A stretch of DNA of 64,000 nucleotides from Streptomyces curacoi (lineage in GTDB: Bacteria; Actinomycetota; Actinomycetes; Streptomycetales; Streptomycetaceae), in contig NZ_KQ947984.1 of the NCBI RefSeq assembly GCF_001513975.1, positions 62,001-126,000 of the forward strand. The letters are read 5' to 3'. The notes beneath the pieces are model-generated. The model made no database searches. It saw nothing but the letters and a program-made list of their open reading frames with translations, and had not been told where the DNA came from. The translations under genes and the position numbers were made by a program. This document shows positions 29,449-37,608 of the stretch, in pieces. Position 1 is the stretch's first letter. The number at the start of each line of letters is the position of its first letter.

Positions 29449-30561
29449 GTGAGCCCTGCCGTGACCCACCCCTTCCTGGACCTGGCCCCGCTGAGCGCCG
29501 CGCGATTCGCCGCCGTCGAGGACCGGGTGGCACGGCTGCTCGGGACCGAGCAGGACGTCGTGATCATGCAGGGCGAGGCGCTGCTGCCGCTGGAAGGAGC
29601 GATCCGGGGGACGGCCGGGCCCGGCACGACCGCGCTGAACGTGATCACCGGCCCGTACGGTCAGACCTTCGGGAACTGGCTGCGCGACTGCGGCGCGACC
29701 GTGATCGATCTGGCGGTGCCGTTCCATACGGCGGTCACGGCGGACCAGATCCGTCAGGCCTTCGCCGAGCACCCGGAGATCGACTTCGTGTCCCTGGTGC
29801 ACGCGGAGGCGGCCACCGGCAACACCAACCCCGTCGCGGAGATCGGCGAGGTGGTGGGGGCGCACGGGGCGCTGTTCTACCTGGACGCGGTGGCGTCGGT
29901 CGGGGCCGAGCCGGTACTGCCGGACGCCTGGGGTGTGGATCTGTGCGTCATCGGGGCGCAGAAGGCGATGGGCGGGCCGGCCGGGGTGTCGGCGGTGTCG
30001 GTGAGCGAGCGCGCGTGGGCGCGGATGGCCGCGAATCCGCGGGCGCCGCGGCGGTCGTATCTGTCGCTCCTCGACTGGAAGGAGCGGTGGATCGACGGCG
30101 GGCGCAAGGCGCTGCTGCATGCGCCCGCCCAGTTGGAGATGCTGGCGCTGGAGGCCTGTGTGGAGCGGATCGAGGCGGACGGGCCGGCGGCGGTGATGGC
30201 CCGTCACCGGACCGCCGCGCTCTCGGCTCGGGCCGCCGCGGTCGCCCTGGGCGGGGGCGTGGAGCCGTACGTGTACGAGGCCGCGGAGGCCGCTCCGGTC
30301 GCTACGACCCTTCGGACACCGGCCGGGGTGGTGGCGTCGGAGGTGGTGGCCCGGGCGCTGGAACTGGACCCCGCGCTGCCGCTGGCCGCCGGGGGCGGGG
30401 CGTTGGCCAAGGAGATGATCCGGGTCAATCACTACGGGGCGGATGCGACACCGGGCGCGGTGCGGGGGTCTGTGGCGGCGCTGGGGGCCGTGCTGGCGGA
30501 GCGGGGGCTGCGGGTGGATGTGGAGGGGGCACTGCGGGCCGCGGCGGAGGCCTGGCGCTAG
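29449..30561 (+). CDS. Class V aminotransferase (alanine/ureidoglycine-glyoxylate type)
   Basis: A 370-residue PLP enzyme of the alanine-glyoxylate aminotransferase group. The Schiff-base lysine is Lys172 in VIGAQKAMGGPAGVS, with the aspartate in YLDAVASVGAE and the substrate-loop QGEALLPLEGAIRG. GTG 29449 is preferred (purine-rich GAAGAGAG upstream); GTG 29461 is an alternative. It is divergent from the ABC transporter-amidohydrolase operon and may process the same imported nitrogen compound. Resemblance to PucG-type transaminases, together with a nearby xanthine dehydrogenase subunit and guanine deaminase, makes purine-ring nitrogen recovery another option. Confidence 0.8.
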   Translation: MSPAVTHPFLDLAPLSAARFAAVEDRVARLLGTEQDVVIMQGEALLPLEGAIRGTAGPGTTALNVITGPYGQTFGNWLRDCGATVIDLAVPFHTAVTADQIRQAFAEHPEIDFVSLVHAEAATGNTNPVAEIGEVVGAHGALFYLDAVASVGAEPVLPDAWGVDLCVIGAQKAMGGPAGVSAVSVSERAWARMAANPRAPRRSYLSLLDWKERWIDGGRKALLHAPAQLEMLALEACVERIEADGPAAVMARHRTAALSARAAAVALGGGVEPYVYEAAEAAPVATTLRTPAGVVASEVVARALELDPALPLAAGGGALAKEMIRVNHYGADATPGAVRGSVAALGAVLAERGLRVDVEGALRAAAEAWR

Positions 30562-30583
30562 TCGCCCGCCCCGGGATCTCGCC

Positions 30584-30670
30584 GGGGCTGCCGCCCCTGA
30601 CACCCCTCGGCTGGGCTCGGGCCCCGTCGGCCCGACCGCCAGCCACGGCTGGAGCACTAGGAGTTTCCTA
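30584..30670. repeat. GC-rich intergenic hairpin cluster after the aminotransferase
   Basis: Three short stems in series: GGGGC/GCCCC (30584-30597), CCAGCC/GGCTGG (30639-30652) and TAGGA/TCCTA (30658-30670). The first part resembles the repeat inside cobB. Probably 3'-end processing or termination of the aminotransferase transcript. Confidence 0.5.
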
Positions 30671-30671
30671 A

Positions 30672-30733
30672 CGCCCGCGGCCTGACCGGCTCTTGTAGAA
30701 ACCTACGAAGAGCCGGTCTGGGCCTGCGGGCGC
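30672..30733. terminator. Long near-perfect hairpin (terminator or structured RNA)
   Basis: The left arm runs from 30672 and the right arm to about 30732. CGCCCGC, GGCC and TGACCGGCTCTT pair with AAGAGCCGGTC, GGGCC and GCGGGCG across ~23 bp with two single-base bulges. A second small stem GTAG/CTAC closes an AAAC loop at the tip. It stands between the aminotransferase and the xanthine dehydrogenase leader and is a likely strong terminator. The length is unusual, so a decayed mobile-element end is also possible. Confidence 0.65.
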
Positions 30734-30768
30734 TTTCATGTCTTCCACTCCTGGCTGACTCCGGCCGG

Positions 30769-30958
30769 TTGGCTGTGTACTCCTTACCAAGTCGCGACGG
30801 AACAAGGCGAGTTGCAGCGCCGGACGCAAAGGCCCGGCAGCCGGACGCGACGCCGGTCGCGGGCGATACCGGCGTGCCGGTCGAGAGCAACAGGGACCAC
30901 CGTCGGCCGACCACTCTGCTCGATCCCCCTGACACCTTGCCGAACGAGGGAGAAAGCC
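30769..30958 (+). other. Structured leader ahead of the xanthine dehydrogenase gene; weak GEMM-like motif
   Basis: No convincing codon pattern is seen here. Between 30790 and 30895 there are several compact stems: GGCG/CGCC closing on AGTTGCAG, then CCGGC/GCCGG pairs. GGACGCAAAG at ~30820-30830 is identical to the invariant core of c-di-GMP-I (GEMM) riboswitches, but the other conserved blocks (GCAAACC, the final AGC-GGG) are not clearly present. I regard it as an unassigned structured 5' leader, with a GEMM relative as one hypothesis. Confidence 0.3.
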
Positions 30959-31189
30959 GTGACGGAGACGTTCTGTGGTCGGCACGTCGGGATCACCTGC
31001 CCCGATCTCTCACACCCCGCGAACCGGGCCGCAGGACGCGGTCGCCGTACATGACGTTCGTCCTCCCGGGCGGCCGGCGAACCGATCGTCTGCGCCCCCG
31101 CCGACGCCCTGAACCGCTTCCCCGGAACGGAGACCGACCACCTCATGCCCGGCAACCATCCCGCCACCACGACGGAGGCCTCCCGATGA
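30959..31189 (+). pseudogene. Decayed small gene directly upstream of the molybdopterin subunit
   Basis: A GTG at 30959 with GAGGGAG upstream opens a frame (METHIONINE-start TETFCGRHVGITCPDLS...) that stops at TGA 31052-31054. The same frame resumes with strong coding-like codon use (PIVCAPADALNRFPGTETD) and ends at TGA 31187-31189, overlapping the next ATG by 4 bp exactly as coupled Streptomyces genes do. Between the parts, another frame is the coding-like one. This suggests a small gene broken by indels. No family is recognised, and a chance GC-rich open frame cannot be excluded. Confidence 0.35.
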
Positions 31190-33504
31190 CCACCCAGACG
31201 TCCCCCGCCCGCACTCCCCAGGACCTCGACGAGGCCATCACCGGCGGCATCGGCGACAGCCCGCTGCGCCCGGACGGAGTCCTCAAGGTGAGCGGCGAGT
31301 ACGCCTACTCCTCCGACCTGTGGGCCGAGGACATGCTCTGGGGCGCCACCCTGCGCAGCCCCCACCCCTACGCCCGGATCAACTCCATCGACATCGGACC
31401 CGCGCTCCGGCAGCCCGGCGTGTACGCGGTCCTCACCCACCAGGACGTCCCGGGCGAGAACGTCTACGGCCTGAAGGTCTCCGACACGCCGGTCCTCGCC
31501 GAGGACATCGTCCGCTACCAGGGCGAGCCGGTCGCCCTCGTCGCCGCCGATCACCCCGAGACGGCCCGCCGCGCCCTGGCGAAGATCGTCGTCGACTACG
31601 AGGTGCTCGAACCGGTCACCGACCCCGAGCGCGCCGCACACGACGACACGCTTCCGAAGCTCCACCCCGGCGGCAACGTCGTGCGCTACCAGCCCATCGT
31701 CAAGGGCGACCCCGAAGCCCGGGCGGACGTCGTGGTGTCCGACGTGTACACCCTGGGCATGCAGGACCAGGCCTTCCTGGGCCCCGAGTCCGGGCTGGCC
31801 ATCCCGGCCGAGGACGGCGGTGTGGACCTGTTCCTCGCCACCCAGTGGCTGCACGTCGACCAGAAGCAGACGGCACGCGCACTCGGGCTGCCCCTGGAGA
31901 AGGTCCGCTTCACCATGTCCGGCGTCGGCGGCGCCTTCGGCGGCCGGGAAGACCTGTCCATGCAGATCCACTGCTGCATGCTGGCGCTGCACACCGGCAA
32001 GCCGGTGAAGATGGTCTACAACCGGGAGGAGTCCTTCTACGGGCACGTCCATCGCCACCCCGCCAAGATGTACTACGAGCACGGCGCCACCAAGGACGGC
32101 AAGCTCGTCTACGTCAGGGCGAAGATGTACTTCGACGGCGGCGCGTACGCCTCCAAGACCCCGGTCGTGGTCAGCAACGCCACTTCGCTGGGCGTCGGGC
32201 CGTACGAGGTACCCAACGTCCGGATCGAGGGCTGGGGCCTGTACACCAACAACCCGCCGTGCGGCGCGATGCGCGGCCTCGGGGCGGTGCAGCCGGCGTT
32301 CGCCTACGAGCTGCAGATGGACAAGCTCGCCACGGCGCTCGGCATGGACCCGGTGCGGCTGCGTCAGCTCAACGCCGTCGAAGAGGGCTCGACCATGCAC
32401 ACCGGGCAGGTCCTCGACTATCCGGCGCCGGTCGCCGAGCTGCTGGAACGCCTCGAAAAGCTGCCGCTGCCACCGGAGAACCGGCCCGGGCCGAGGGACA
32501 TCCGGACCCTGCCGGGCGGCCTGTCCAACACCACGCACGGCGAAGGCGTCGTCCGGGGCGTCGGCTACAGCGTGATCATCAAGAACGTCTCCTACGCCGA
32601 AGGCGTCGACGACTACTCCACGGCGCGGGTGCGGCTGGAGGTCATCGGCGGCGAACCGGTGGCGATGGTGCACACCGCGGCGGCCGAGGTCGGACAGGGC
32701 CTGATCACGGTGCAGCAGCAGATCGCGCGCAGCGAACTCGGCGTGGAACGGGTGAACATCCACCCGGCCGACACCAACGTCGGTGACGCCGGGTCGAGTT
32801 CGGCCTCCCGCCAGACCTACATCACCGGCGGCGCCGTCCGGAACGCGTGCGAAGCCGTCCGCGCGGCGGTCTTCGACCGGGTCGCCCAGCGGTTCGGCGA
32901 GGACCCCGCGGCGCTCTCGCTCTCCGGCGGCAAGGTCGTCTCCGCGGCCACCGGCTTCGTCGCCGACCTCGTCGACGTCCTCGGCGACGACGCGATCGAG
33001 GAGACCAGGGAGTACCACCACCTGCGGACGTACGAGATGGACCCGGTGACCGGACAGAGCCCGCGGGTGCACGTCCAGCACGCCTTCGCCGCGCACCGCG
33101 CCGTGGTGGAGGTCGACACCGAGCTGGGCCTGGTCAAGGTGGTCCAGCTGGACTGCGCCCAGGACGTCGGCAAGGCCATCAACCCGGACGCCGTCGTCGG
33201 GCAGATCCAGGGCGGCTCCACACAGGGCCTCGGCCTTGCCGTCATGGAGGAGATCAAGGTCGAAGACGGCAAGATCCGCAACCCGTCGTTCACCGACTAC
33301 CTGATCCCGACCATCCTGGACACGCCGCCCATGACGGTGGACGTGATCGAAAGGGCCGACCCGCACGCCCCCTACGGCGTGCGTGGCGTCGGCGAACCGC
33401 CCACCATCTCCGCCACCCCGGCGATCGTGAACGCCATCCGCAACGCCACGGGCCTGAACCTCACCCACACCCCGGTCACACCGGAGCAGCTCTGCGGGCT
33501 CTAG
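31186..33504 (+). CDS. Xanthine dehydrogenase family molybdopterin-binding subunit
   Basis: A 772-residue molybdenum hydroxylase large subunit. The Ald_Xan_dh_C N-terminal domain (residues ~20-140, from SPLRPDGVLKVSGEYAYSSD) is followed by the cofactor domain with GVGGAFGGRED, GAMRGLGAVQPAFAYE, DAGSSSASRQTYITGGA and the catalytic glutamate in GVRGVGEPPTIS. ATG 31186 follows CGGAGG; the frame extends upstream without family similarity. The FAD and 2Fe-2S subunits normally encoded beside it are absent, so it must borrow them from another locus or use a different electron acceptor. A guanine deaminase gene 95 bases downstream points to purine oxidation (guanine to xanthine to urate). Confidence 0.87.
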   Translation: MTTQTSPARTPQDLDEAITGGIGDSPLRPDGVLKVSGEYAYSSDLWAEDMLWGATLRSPHPYARINSIDIGPALRQPGVYAVLTHQDVPGENVYGLKVSDTPVLAEDIVRYQGEPVALVAADHPETARRALAKIVVDYEVLEPVTDPERAAHDDTLPKLHPGGNVVRYQPIVKGDPEARADVVVSDVYTLGMQDQAFLGPESGLAIPAEDGGVDLFLATQWLHVDQKQTARALGLPLEKVRFTMSGVGGAFGGREDLSMQIHCCMLALHTGKPVKMVYNREESFYGHVHRHPAKMYYEHGATKDGKLVYVRAKMYFDGGAYASKTPVVVSNATSLGVGPYEVPNVRIEGWGLYTNNPPCGAMRGLGAVQPAFAYELQMDKLATALGMDPVRLRQLNAVEEGSTMHTGQVLDYPAPVAELLERLEKLPLPPENRPGPRDIRTLPGGLSNTTHGEGVVRGVGYSVIIKNVSYAEGVDDYSTARVRLEVIGGEPVAMVHTAAAEVGQGLITVQQQIARSELGVERVNIHPADTNVGDAGSSSASRQTYITGGAVRNACEAVRAAVFDRVAQRFGEDPAALSLSGGKVVSAATGFVADLVDVLGDDAIEETREYHHLRTYEMDPVTGQSPRVHVQHAFAAHRAVVEVDTELGLVKVVQLDCAQDVGKAINPDAVVGQIQGGSTQGLGLAVMEEIKVEDGKIRNPSFTDYLIPTILDTPPMTVDVIERADPHAPYGVRGVGEPPTISATPAIVNAIRNATGLNLTHTPVTPEQLCGL

Positions 33505-33522
33505 CCGCGACGACCTCCCGCC

Positions 33523-33558
33523 GGTGCCGCCCGACGGCGCTGACCCGACGGCGGCACC
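33523..33558 (+). promoter_or_regulatory. Intercistronic hairpin between the dehydrogenase and deaminase genes
   Basis: Perfect 9-bp inverted repeat GGTGCCGCC (33523-33531) and GGCGGCACC (33550-33558) in the 95-base gap. It could terminate part of the transcription or stabilise the upstream message. Confidence 0.5.
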
Positions 33559-33599
33559 CGTGGGCCCTCGAACACCCACCCTCTCCCGAAGGAGTGACC

Positions 33600-34103
33600 G
33601 TGACCACGCACACGCAGGAAACGAGTGTCCAGGAGTTCGAGCGGGCCTGGATGGAAAAGGCGATCAGGCTGGCCACCCACAGCGTGACGGACGGCGGCGG
33701 TCCGTTCGGCGCGCTGGTCGCCAAGGACGGCGCGGTCGTCGCGATCGGGCACAACCAGGTCACCGCGACCCTGGACCCGGCGGCGCACGCCGAGGTGAGC
33801 GCGATGCGGGCCGCGTGCAGGGAACTCGACACCTTCTCGCTCGACGGCTGTGTCCTGATCACGTCGTGCGAGCCGTGTCCGATGTGCCTGTCCGCCGCAC
33901 TGTGGGCGCGAGTCGACCGGGTCGTCTACTGCGCCGACCGGCACGATGCCGCGGTGGCCGGCTTCGACGACCGCAGGTTCTACGACCTGTTCGAGAAGAG
34001 GCCCCAGTCGATGTGGCCGATGGCGGTCGAGCGACTGGACCTGCCGAACCGCACGGCGCCGTTCGACGCGTGGCTGGCCAAGTCGGATCGCGTCGACTAC
34101 TGA
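33600..34103 (+). CDS. guaD: Guanine deaminase, cytidine deaminase-fold
   Basis: A 167-residue zinc deaminase of the CDA fold (not the amidohydrolase type). Zinc and catalytic residues are His63 and Glu65 in AAHAEVSAMR, and Cys93 and Cys96 in CEPCPMCLSA. The downstream DDRRFYDLFEKRP matches bacterial GuaD. It hydrolyses guanine to xanthine, the substrate of the preceding dehydrogenase. GTG 33600 is chosen because GAAGGAG lies 5 bases before it; the in-frame GTG at 33594 overlaps that site. GuaD versus a related nucleobase deaminase is inferred from similarity and context. Confidence 0.85.
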   Translation: MTTHTQETSVQEFERAWMEKAIRLATHSVTDGGGPFGALVAKDGAVVAIGHNQVTATLDPAAHAEVSAMRAACRELDTFSLDGCVLITSCEPCPMCLSAALWARVDRVVYCADRHDAAVAGFDDRRFYDLFEKRPQSMWPMAVERLDLPNRTAPFDAWLAKSDRVDY

Positions 34104-34114
34104 CGAGGAGCTCC

Positions 34115-34500
34115 GGACACCGTCCGTGCCGAGGTCCACGCCCCGGTGGAGTTGAACGGGTGAGTGCGGGAAGCCGTCCCGGCCGACGGCCCTCGTACTG
34201 CTGCGGCACGGTGAGACGCCGCTGACACCTCAGAAGCGGTTCTCCGGCAGTGGCGGCTCGGATCCGCCGCTGCCGGAGGCCGCGTGGCGGCAGGCCGGGG
34301 GCGACCGCGCCACGGCCGGCCGCCCCGCGGTGGCGGGCAGGTGATCGTCGCCCCGCCGCCGCGGCGCTGCCGGGAGGCGGGCTGCCGGCGCGGCATGCGG
34401 AGTCGACGGTGCTGGTCGTCTCGCACGCGCCTTCCGTGGGCGAGGGCTTCCGCCGTGGCCTCGCCTCCCCGCCGGTGATCCGAGGCCGAGTGCAAGACTG
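34115..34500 (+). pseudogene. Remnant of a histidine phosphatase (phosphoglycerate mutase-like) gene
   Basis: From 34189 one frame reads ALVLLRHGETPLTPQKRFSG, the active-site RHGE loop of the phosphatase domain known from RNase HI/acid phosphatase fusions. It stops at TGA near 34342. In a different frame, about 34393-34435, the C-terminal motif AESTVLVVSHAPSVGEGF appears, which carries the second catalytic histidine. The middle of the domain is missing and the frame changes, so the gene is dead. The stretch 34104-34188 may hold further remains. Confidence 0.7.
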
Positions 34501-34505
34501 GCGGC

Positions 34506-35033
34506 ATGACGTCCGATGCGCCCCTCACCCTCCCCGACGGCCGCCCCGTCCCCCTCCTGACCGGCGACGAGCGCCCCATGCTGGAAAGCTGGCTGGACTT
34601 CCACCGCGCCACCCTGGAACTCAAGTGCGCCGGGCTGGACGACGCGCAGTTACGACTTGCCTCCGCCGAGCCCTCCGAGCTGACGTTGCTCGGGCTGGTG
34701 CAGCACCTCGCCGAGTGTGAGCGGAACTGGTTCCAGCGGGTGGTGGGTGGACTCGACGTGCCGCCGGTGTACGGGGAGAAGAGCGGGTACTCGCTCGATC
34801 CCGGGCGGGGTGTCGACGAGGCGCTCGCGGTGTGGCGCCGGGAGATCGCGCGGGGCCGGGAGGTGTGCGCGGGGCGGTCGCTGGACGGCGTGGGGCGGAT
34901 CGCCGACGGGCCCATGGCCGGCGTGGAGGTCAGTCTGCGCTGGGTGCTCATCCACATGATCGAGGAGTACGCGCGGCACAACGGCCACGCCGACATTCTG
35001 CGGGAGCGTATCGACGGCGTTACCGGCGCCTGA
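34506..35033 (+). CDS. DinB/DUF664 family protein
   Basis: A 175-residue four-helix-bundle protein of the DinB/mycothiol-dependent group (DUF664). The metal-binding histidines fit [20 protein letters not shown] and [24 protein letters not shown]. Actinobacterial relatives include mycothiol S-conjugate enzymes, so thiol-dependent detoxification is possible, but most remain uncharacterised. The ATG at 34506 lies directly after the dead phosphatase gene. No operon partner is evident. Confidence 0.8.
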   Translation: MTSDAPLTLPDGRPVPLLTGDERPMLESWLDFHRATLELKCAGLDDAQLRLASAEPSELTLLGLVQHLAECERNWFQRVVGGLDVPPVYGEKSGYSLDPGRGVDEALAVWRREIARGREVCAGRSLDGVGRIADGPMAGVEVSLRWVLIHMIEEYARHNGHADILRERIDGVTGA

Positions 35034-35339
35034 ATTCAACGTAATTCCGCAATTCCTTTTCCGGGCAGCTTCCCATCCTCTTCTGCCCGCTTTCCCGGGT
35101 CCTAAACGCAAAGATTCCGCGAACGCCAACCGGAGTAATTCGGGCAGATCTCGTGAGAGTTACATGGCTGTGACGCGTTCCACATCGCATCCCTTTTGTG
35201 CGGTATTAACCGGGCAAAATCGGGCGATTCACGGCTGTCACGCCCCACCCTTCACGCCCGCGTGATAACACACCTCGCCTCCATATGTAACCCCTCACGG
35301 CCATGCAATTTCGAATTTCCCTCGGTAAATTCAATCCGC
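35034..35339 (+). promoter_or_regulatory. Promoter and leader region of the ectoine operon
   Basis: A 306-base non-coding stretch, clearly lower in G+C than its surroundings. The last part contains an inverted repeat GAATTT (35313-35318) and AAATTC (35327-35332) ending 7 bases before the ectA ATG, in the place of the ribosome site. No canonical Shine-Dalgarno sequence is visible. A single promoter cannot be pinned down, but osmotic induction of ectA is known in streptomycetes. Confidence 0.55.
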
Positions 35340-35846
35340 ATGACTGCCGCACAAGCAGACCTGCAAATCGACCGTCCGGCGGTGGCCGACGGGGCCGCGC
35401 TGTGGCGTATTGCCAGAGACTCGAAAGCCCTCGACCTCAACTCGTCGTACAGCTATCTGCTGTGGTGCCGCGACTTCGCCGGCACGTCGGCCGTCGCGCG
35501 TGACGAGCGCGGGGAGCCGGTCGGCTTCGTCACCGGCTACGTACGGCCGGAACGTCCGCACACCCTGCTCGTCTGGCAGGTGGCCGTGGACGGCGCGTAC
35601 CGCGGACGCGGGATCGCCGCCAGGCTGCTCGACGGGCTCGTCGCACGGGTCGGCGGCGAGTACGGCATCACGAGCGTGGAGACGACCATCACGCCCGGCA
35701 ACACCGCCTCGGAGCGGCTGTTCGGTTCCTTCGCCGAGCGGCACGGCGCCCGGGTCGAGCGTGAGGTGCTGTTCGACACCGGCCTGTTCCCCGACGGGCC
35801 GCACGACCCCGAAGTCCTCTACCGCATCGGTCCCCTCTCCCTCTGA
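35340..35846 (+). CDS. ectA: L-2,4-diaminobutyric acid acetyltransferase
   Basis: A 168-residue GNAT enzyme that acetylates the gamma-amino group of diaminobutyrate, the second step to ectoine. Diagnostic are the EctA N-terminal block ALWRIARDSKALDLNSSYSYL, the acetyl-CoA loop VDGAYRGRGIAARLLDGL and VETTITPGNTASERLFGSFA. First gene of ectABCD, 31 bases before ectB. The start follows an A/T-rich leader with little ribosome-binding sequence. Confidence 0.96.
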   Translation: MTAAQADLQIDRPAVADGAALWRIARDSKALDLNSSYSYLLWCRDFAGTSAVARDERGEPVGFVTGYVRPERPHTLLVWQVAVDGAYRGRGIAARLLDGLVARVGGEYGITSVETTITPGNTASERLFGSFAERHGARVEREVLFDTGLFPDGPHDPEVLYRIGPLSL

Positions 35847-35877
35847 CCTCCCCCCACGCAACGAGGAGCGATTCGTC

Positions 35878-37149
35878 GTGACCATCACCCAGCCCGACCT
35901 CAGCGTCTTCGAGACCCTGGAGTCCGAGGTGCGCAGCTACTGCCGCGGCTGGCCCACCGTCTTCGACCGTGCGCGAGGCAGCCGCATGTACGACGAGGAC
36001 GGCCACGAGTATCTGGACTTCTTCGCCGGGGCCGGCTCGCTGAACTACGGGCACAACAACCCGGTCCTGAAGCGGGCGTTGATCGACTACCTGGAGCGGG
36101 ACGGCGTCACGCACGGGCTCGACATGTCCACCAGCGCCAAACGGGCCTTCCTGCAGACCTTCCAGGACCTGGTGCTGCGCCCGCGCGACCTGCCGTACAA
36201 GGTCATGTTCCCCGGACCCACCGGCACCAACGCCGTGGAGTCCGCGCTGAAGCTGGCCCGGAAGGTGAAGGGGCGCGAGGCCATCGTGTCCTTCACCAAC
36301 GCCTTCCACGGCATGTCCCTCGGCTCCCTCGCCGTCACCGGCAACGCGTTCAAGCGCGCCGGCGCCGGGATCCCGCTCGTGCACGGCACGCCCATGCCGT
36401 TCGACAACTACTTCGACGGCACGGTCCCGGACTTCCTGTGGTTCGAGCGGCTCCTGGAGGACCAGGGCTCGGGGCTCAACAAGCCCGCCGCCGTGATCGT
36501 CGAGACCGTGCAGGGCGAGGGCGGCATCAACGTCGCGCGTCCCGAGTGGCTGCGGGCGCTCGCCGAGCTGTGCGAGCGGCAGGACATGCTGCTCATCGTC
36601 GACGACATCCAGATGGGCTGCGGGCGCACGGGTGCCTTCTTCTCCTTCGAGGAGGCGGGCATCACCCCGGACATCGTCACAGTGTCCAAGTCCATCAGCG
36701 GCTATGGCCTCCCCATGTCGCTGTGCCTGTTCAAGCCCGAGCTGGACGTCTGGGAGCCGGGCGAGCACAACGGCACCTTCCGCGGCAACAACCCCGCCTT
36801 CGTCACGGCCACCGCCGCCCTGGAGTCGTACTGGGCCGACGGTTCCGCGATGGAGAAGCAGACCCGGACCCGCGGCGAGCAGGTCGAGCAGGGCCTGATC
36901 GCCATCTGCGAGGAGAACCTCGCCGATGTGAAGGAGTACCGGGGCCGCGGGCTGGTGTGGGGCATGGAGTTCCACGACAAGGAGCGGGCTGGCCGCGTCG
37001 CCCGGCGCGCCTTCGAACTCGGCCTGCTCGTGGAGACGTCCGGCCCGGAGAGCGAGGTCGCCAAGCTGCTGCCCGCCCTCACCATCACCCCGGACGAGCT
37101 CGACGAGGGCCTCAGCATCCTGGCCCGCGCCGTCCGCGAAACCGCCTGA
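35878..37149 (+). CDS. ectB: Diaminobutyrate-2-oxoglutarate aminotransferase
   Basis: A 423-residue class III PLP aminotransferase that converts aspartate semialdehyde to L-2,4-diaminobutyrate. Features include [34 protein letters not shown], the [11 protein letters not shown] segment and the PLP lysine in [18 protein letters not shown] 35878 follows ACGAGGAG. Length and sequence are typical EctB. Confidence 0.97.
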   Translation: MTITQPDLSVFETLESEVRSYCRGWPTVFDRARGSRMYDEDGHEYLDFFAGAGSLNYGHNNPVLKRALIDYLERDGVTHGLDMSTSAKRAFLQTFQDLVLRPRDLPYKVMFPGPTGTNAVESALKLARKVKGREAIVSFTNAFHGMSLGSLAVTGNAFKRAGAGIPLVHGTPMPFDNYFDGTVPDFLWFERLLEDQGSGLNKPAAVIVETVQGEGGINVARPEWLRALAELCERQDMLLIVDDIQMGCGRTGAFFSFEEAGITPDIVTVSKSISGYGLPMSLCLFKPELDVWEPGEHNGTFRGNNPAFVTATAALESYWADGSAMEKQTRTRGEQVEQGLIAICEENLADVKEYRGRGLVWGMEFHDKERAGRVARRAFELGLLVETSGPESEVAKLLPALTITPDELDEGLSILARAVRETA

Positions 37150-37196
37150 CCGGCCGGGAAACCGGCACACCACCACCTAGGAGGCATCGCAGCACC

Positions 37197-37601
37197 GTGA
37201 TCGTCCGTTCGTTCAAGGACATCGAAGGCACCGAGCGCCATGTGAAATCGGCGTCCGGCACCTGGGAGAGCAAGCGCATCGTCCTCGCCAAGGAGAAGGT
37301 CGGCTTCTCCCTGCACGAGACGATCCTGTACGCGGGTACGGAGACGTCGATGTGGTACGCGAACCACATCGAGGCCGTCGTCTGCGTCGAGGGTGAGGCC
37401 GAGCTGACCGACCACGAGACCGGGCGGACGTACGCGATCACGCCCGGGACCATGTACCTCCTGGACGGCCACGAGAGGCACACGCTGCGGATCAAGGAGG
37501 ACTTCCGCTGCCTCTGTGTCTTCAACCCGCCAGTGACCGGCCGTGAGGACCACGACGAGAACGGCGTGTACCCGCTGCTCACCGAGCCCGAGGAGGTGTG
37601 A
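37197..37601 (+). CDS. ectC: L-ectoine synthase
   Basis: A 134-residue cupin that closes N-gamma-acetyl-diaminobutyrate into ectoine. Typical are [18 protein letters not shown] at the start, [18 protein letters not shown] with metal/substrate residues, and [16 protein letters not shown]. The GTG start is preceded by TAGGAGG. It lies 47 bases after ectB and 7 before ectD. Confidence 0.97.
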   Translation: MIVRSFKDIEGTERHVKSASGTWESKRIVLAKEKVGFSLHETILYAGTETSMWYANHIEAVVCVEGEAELTDHETGRTYAITPGTMYLLDGHERHTLRIKEDFRCLCVFNPPVTGREDHDENGVYPLLTEPEEV

Positions 37602-37608
37602 GAAACCC

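Noticed and set aside
30812..31054. An 80-codon gene covering the leader
   Set aside because: The first two thirds lie in the structured leader and lack codon bias; only the part from GTG 30959 has a ribosome site, reported as a possible decayed gene.
30769..31185. N-terminal extension of the molybdopterin subunit to 911 residues
   Set aside because: The extra region is Arg/Pro/Asp-rich with no family match, contains strong RNA stems, and ATG 31186 with CGGAGG gives the standard N-terminus.
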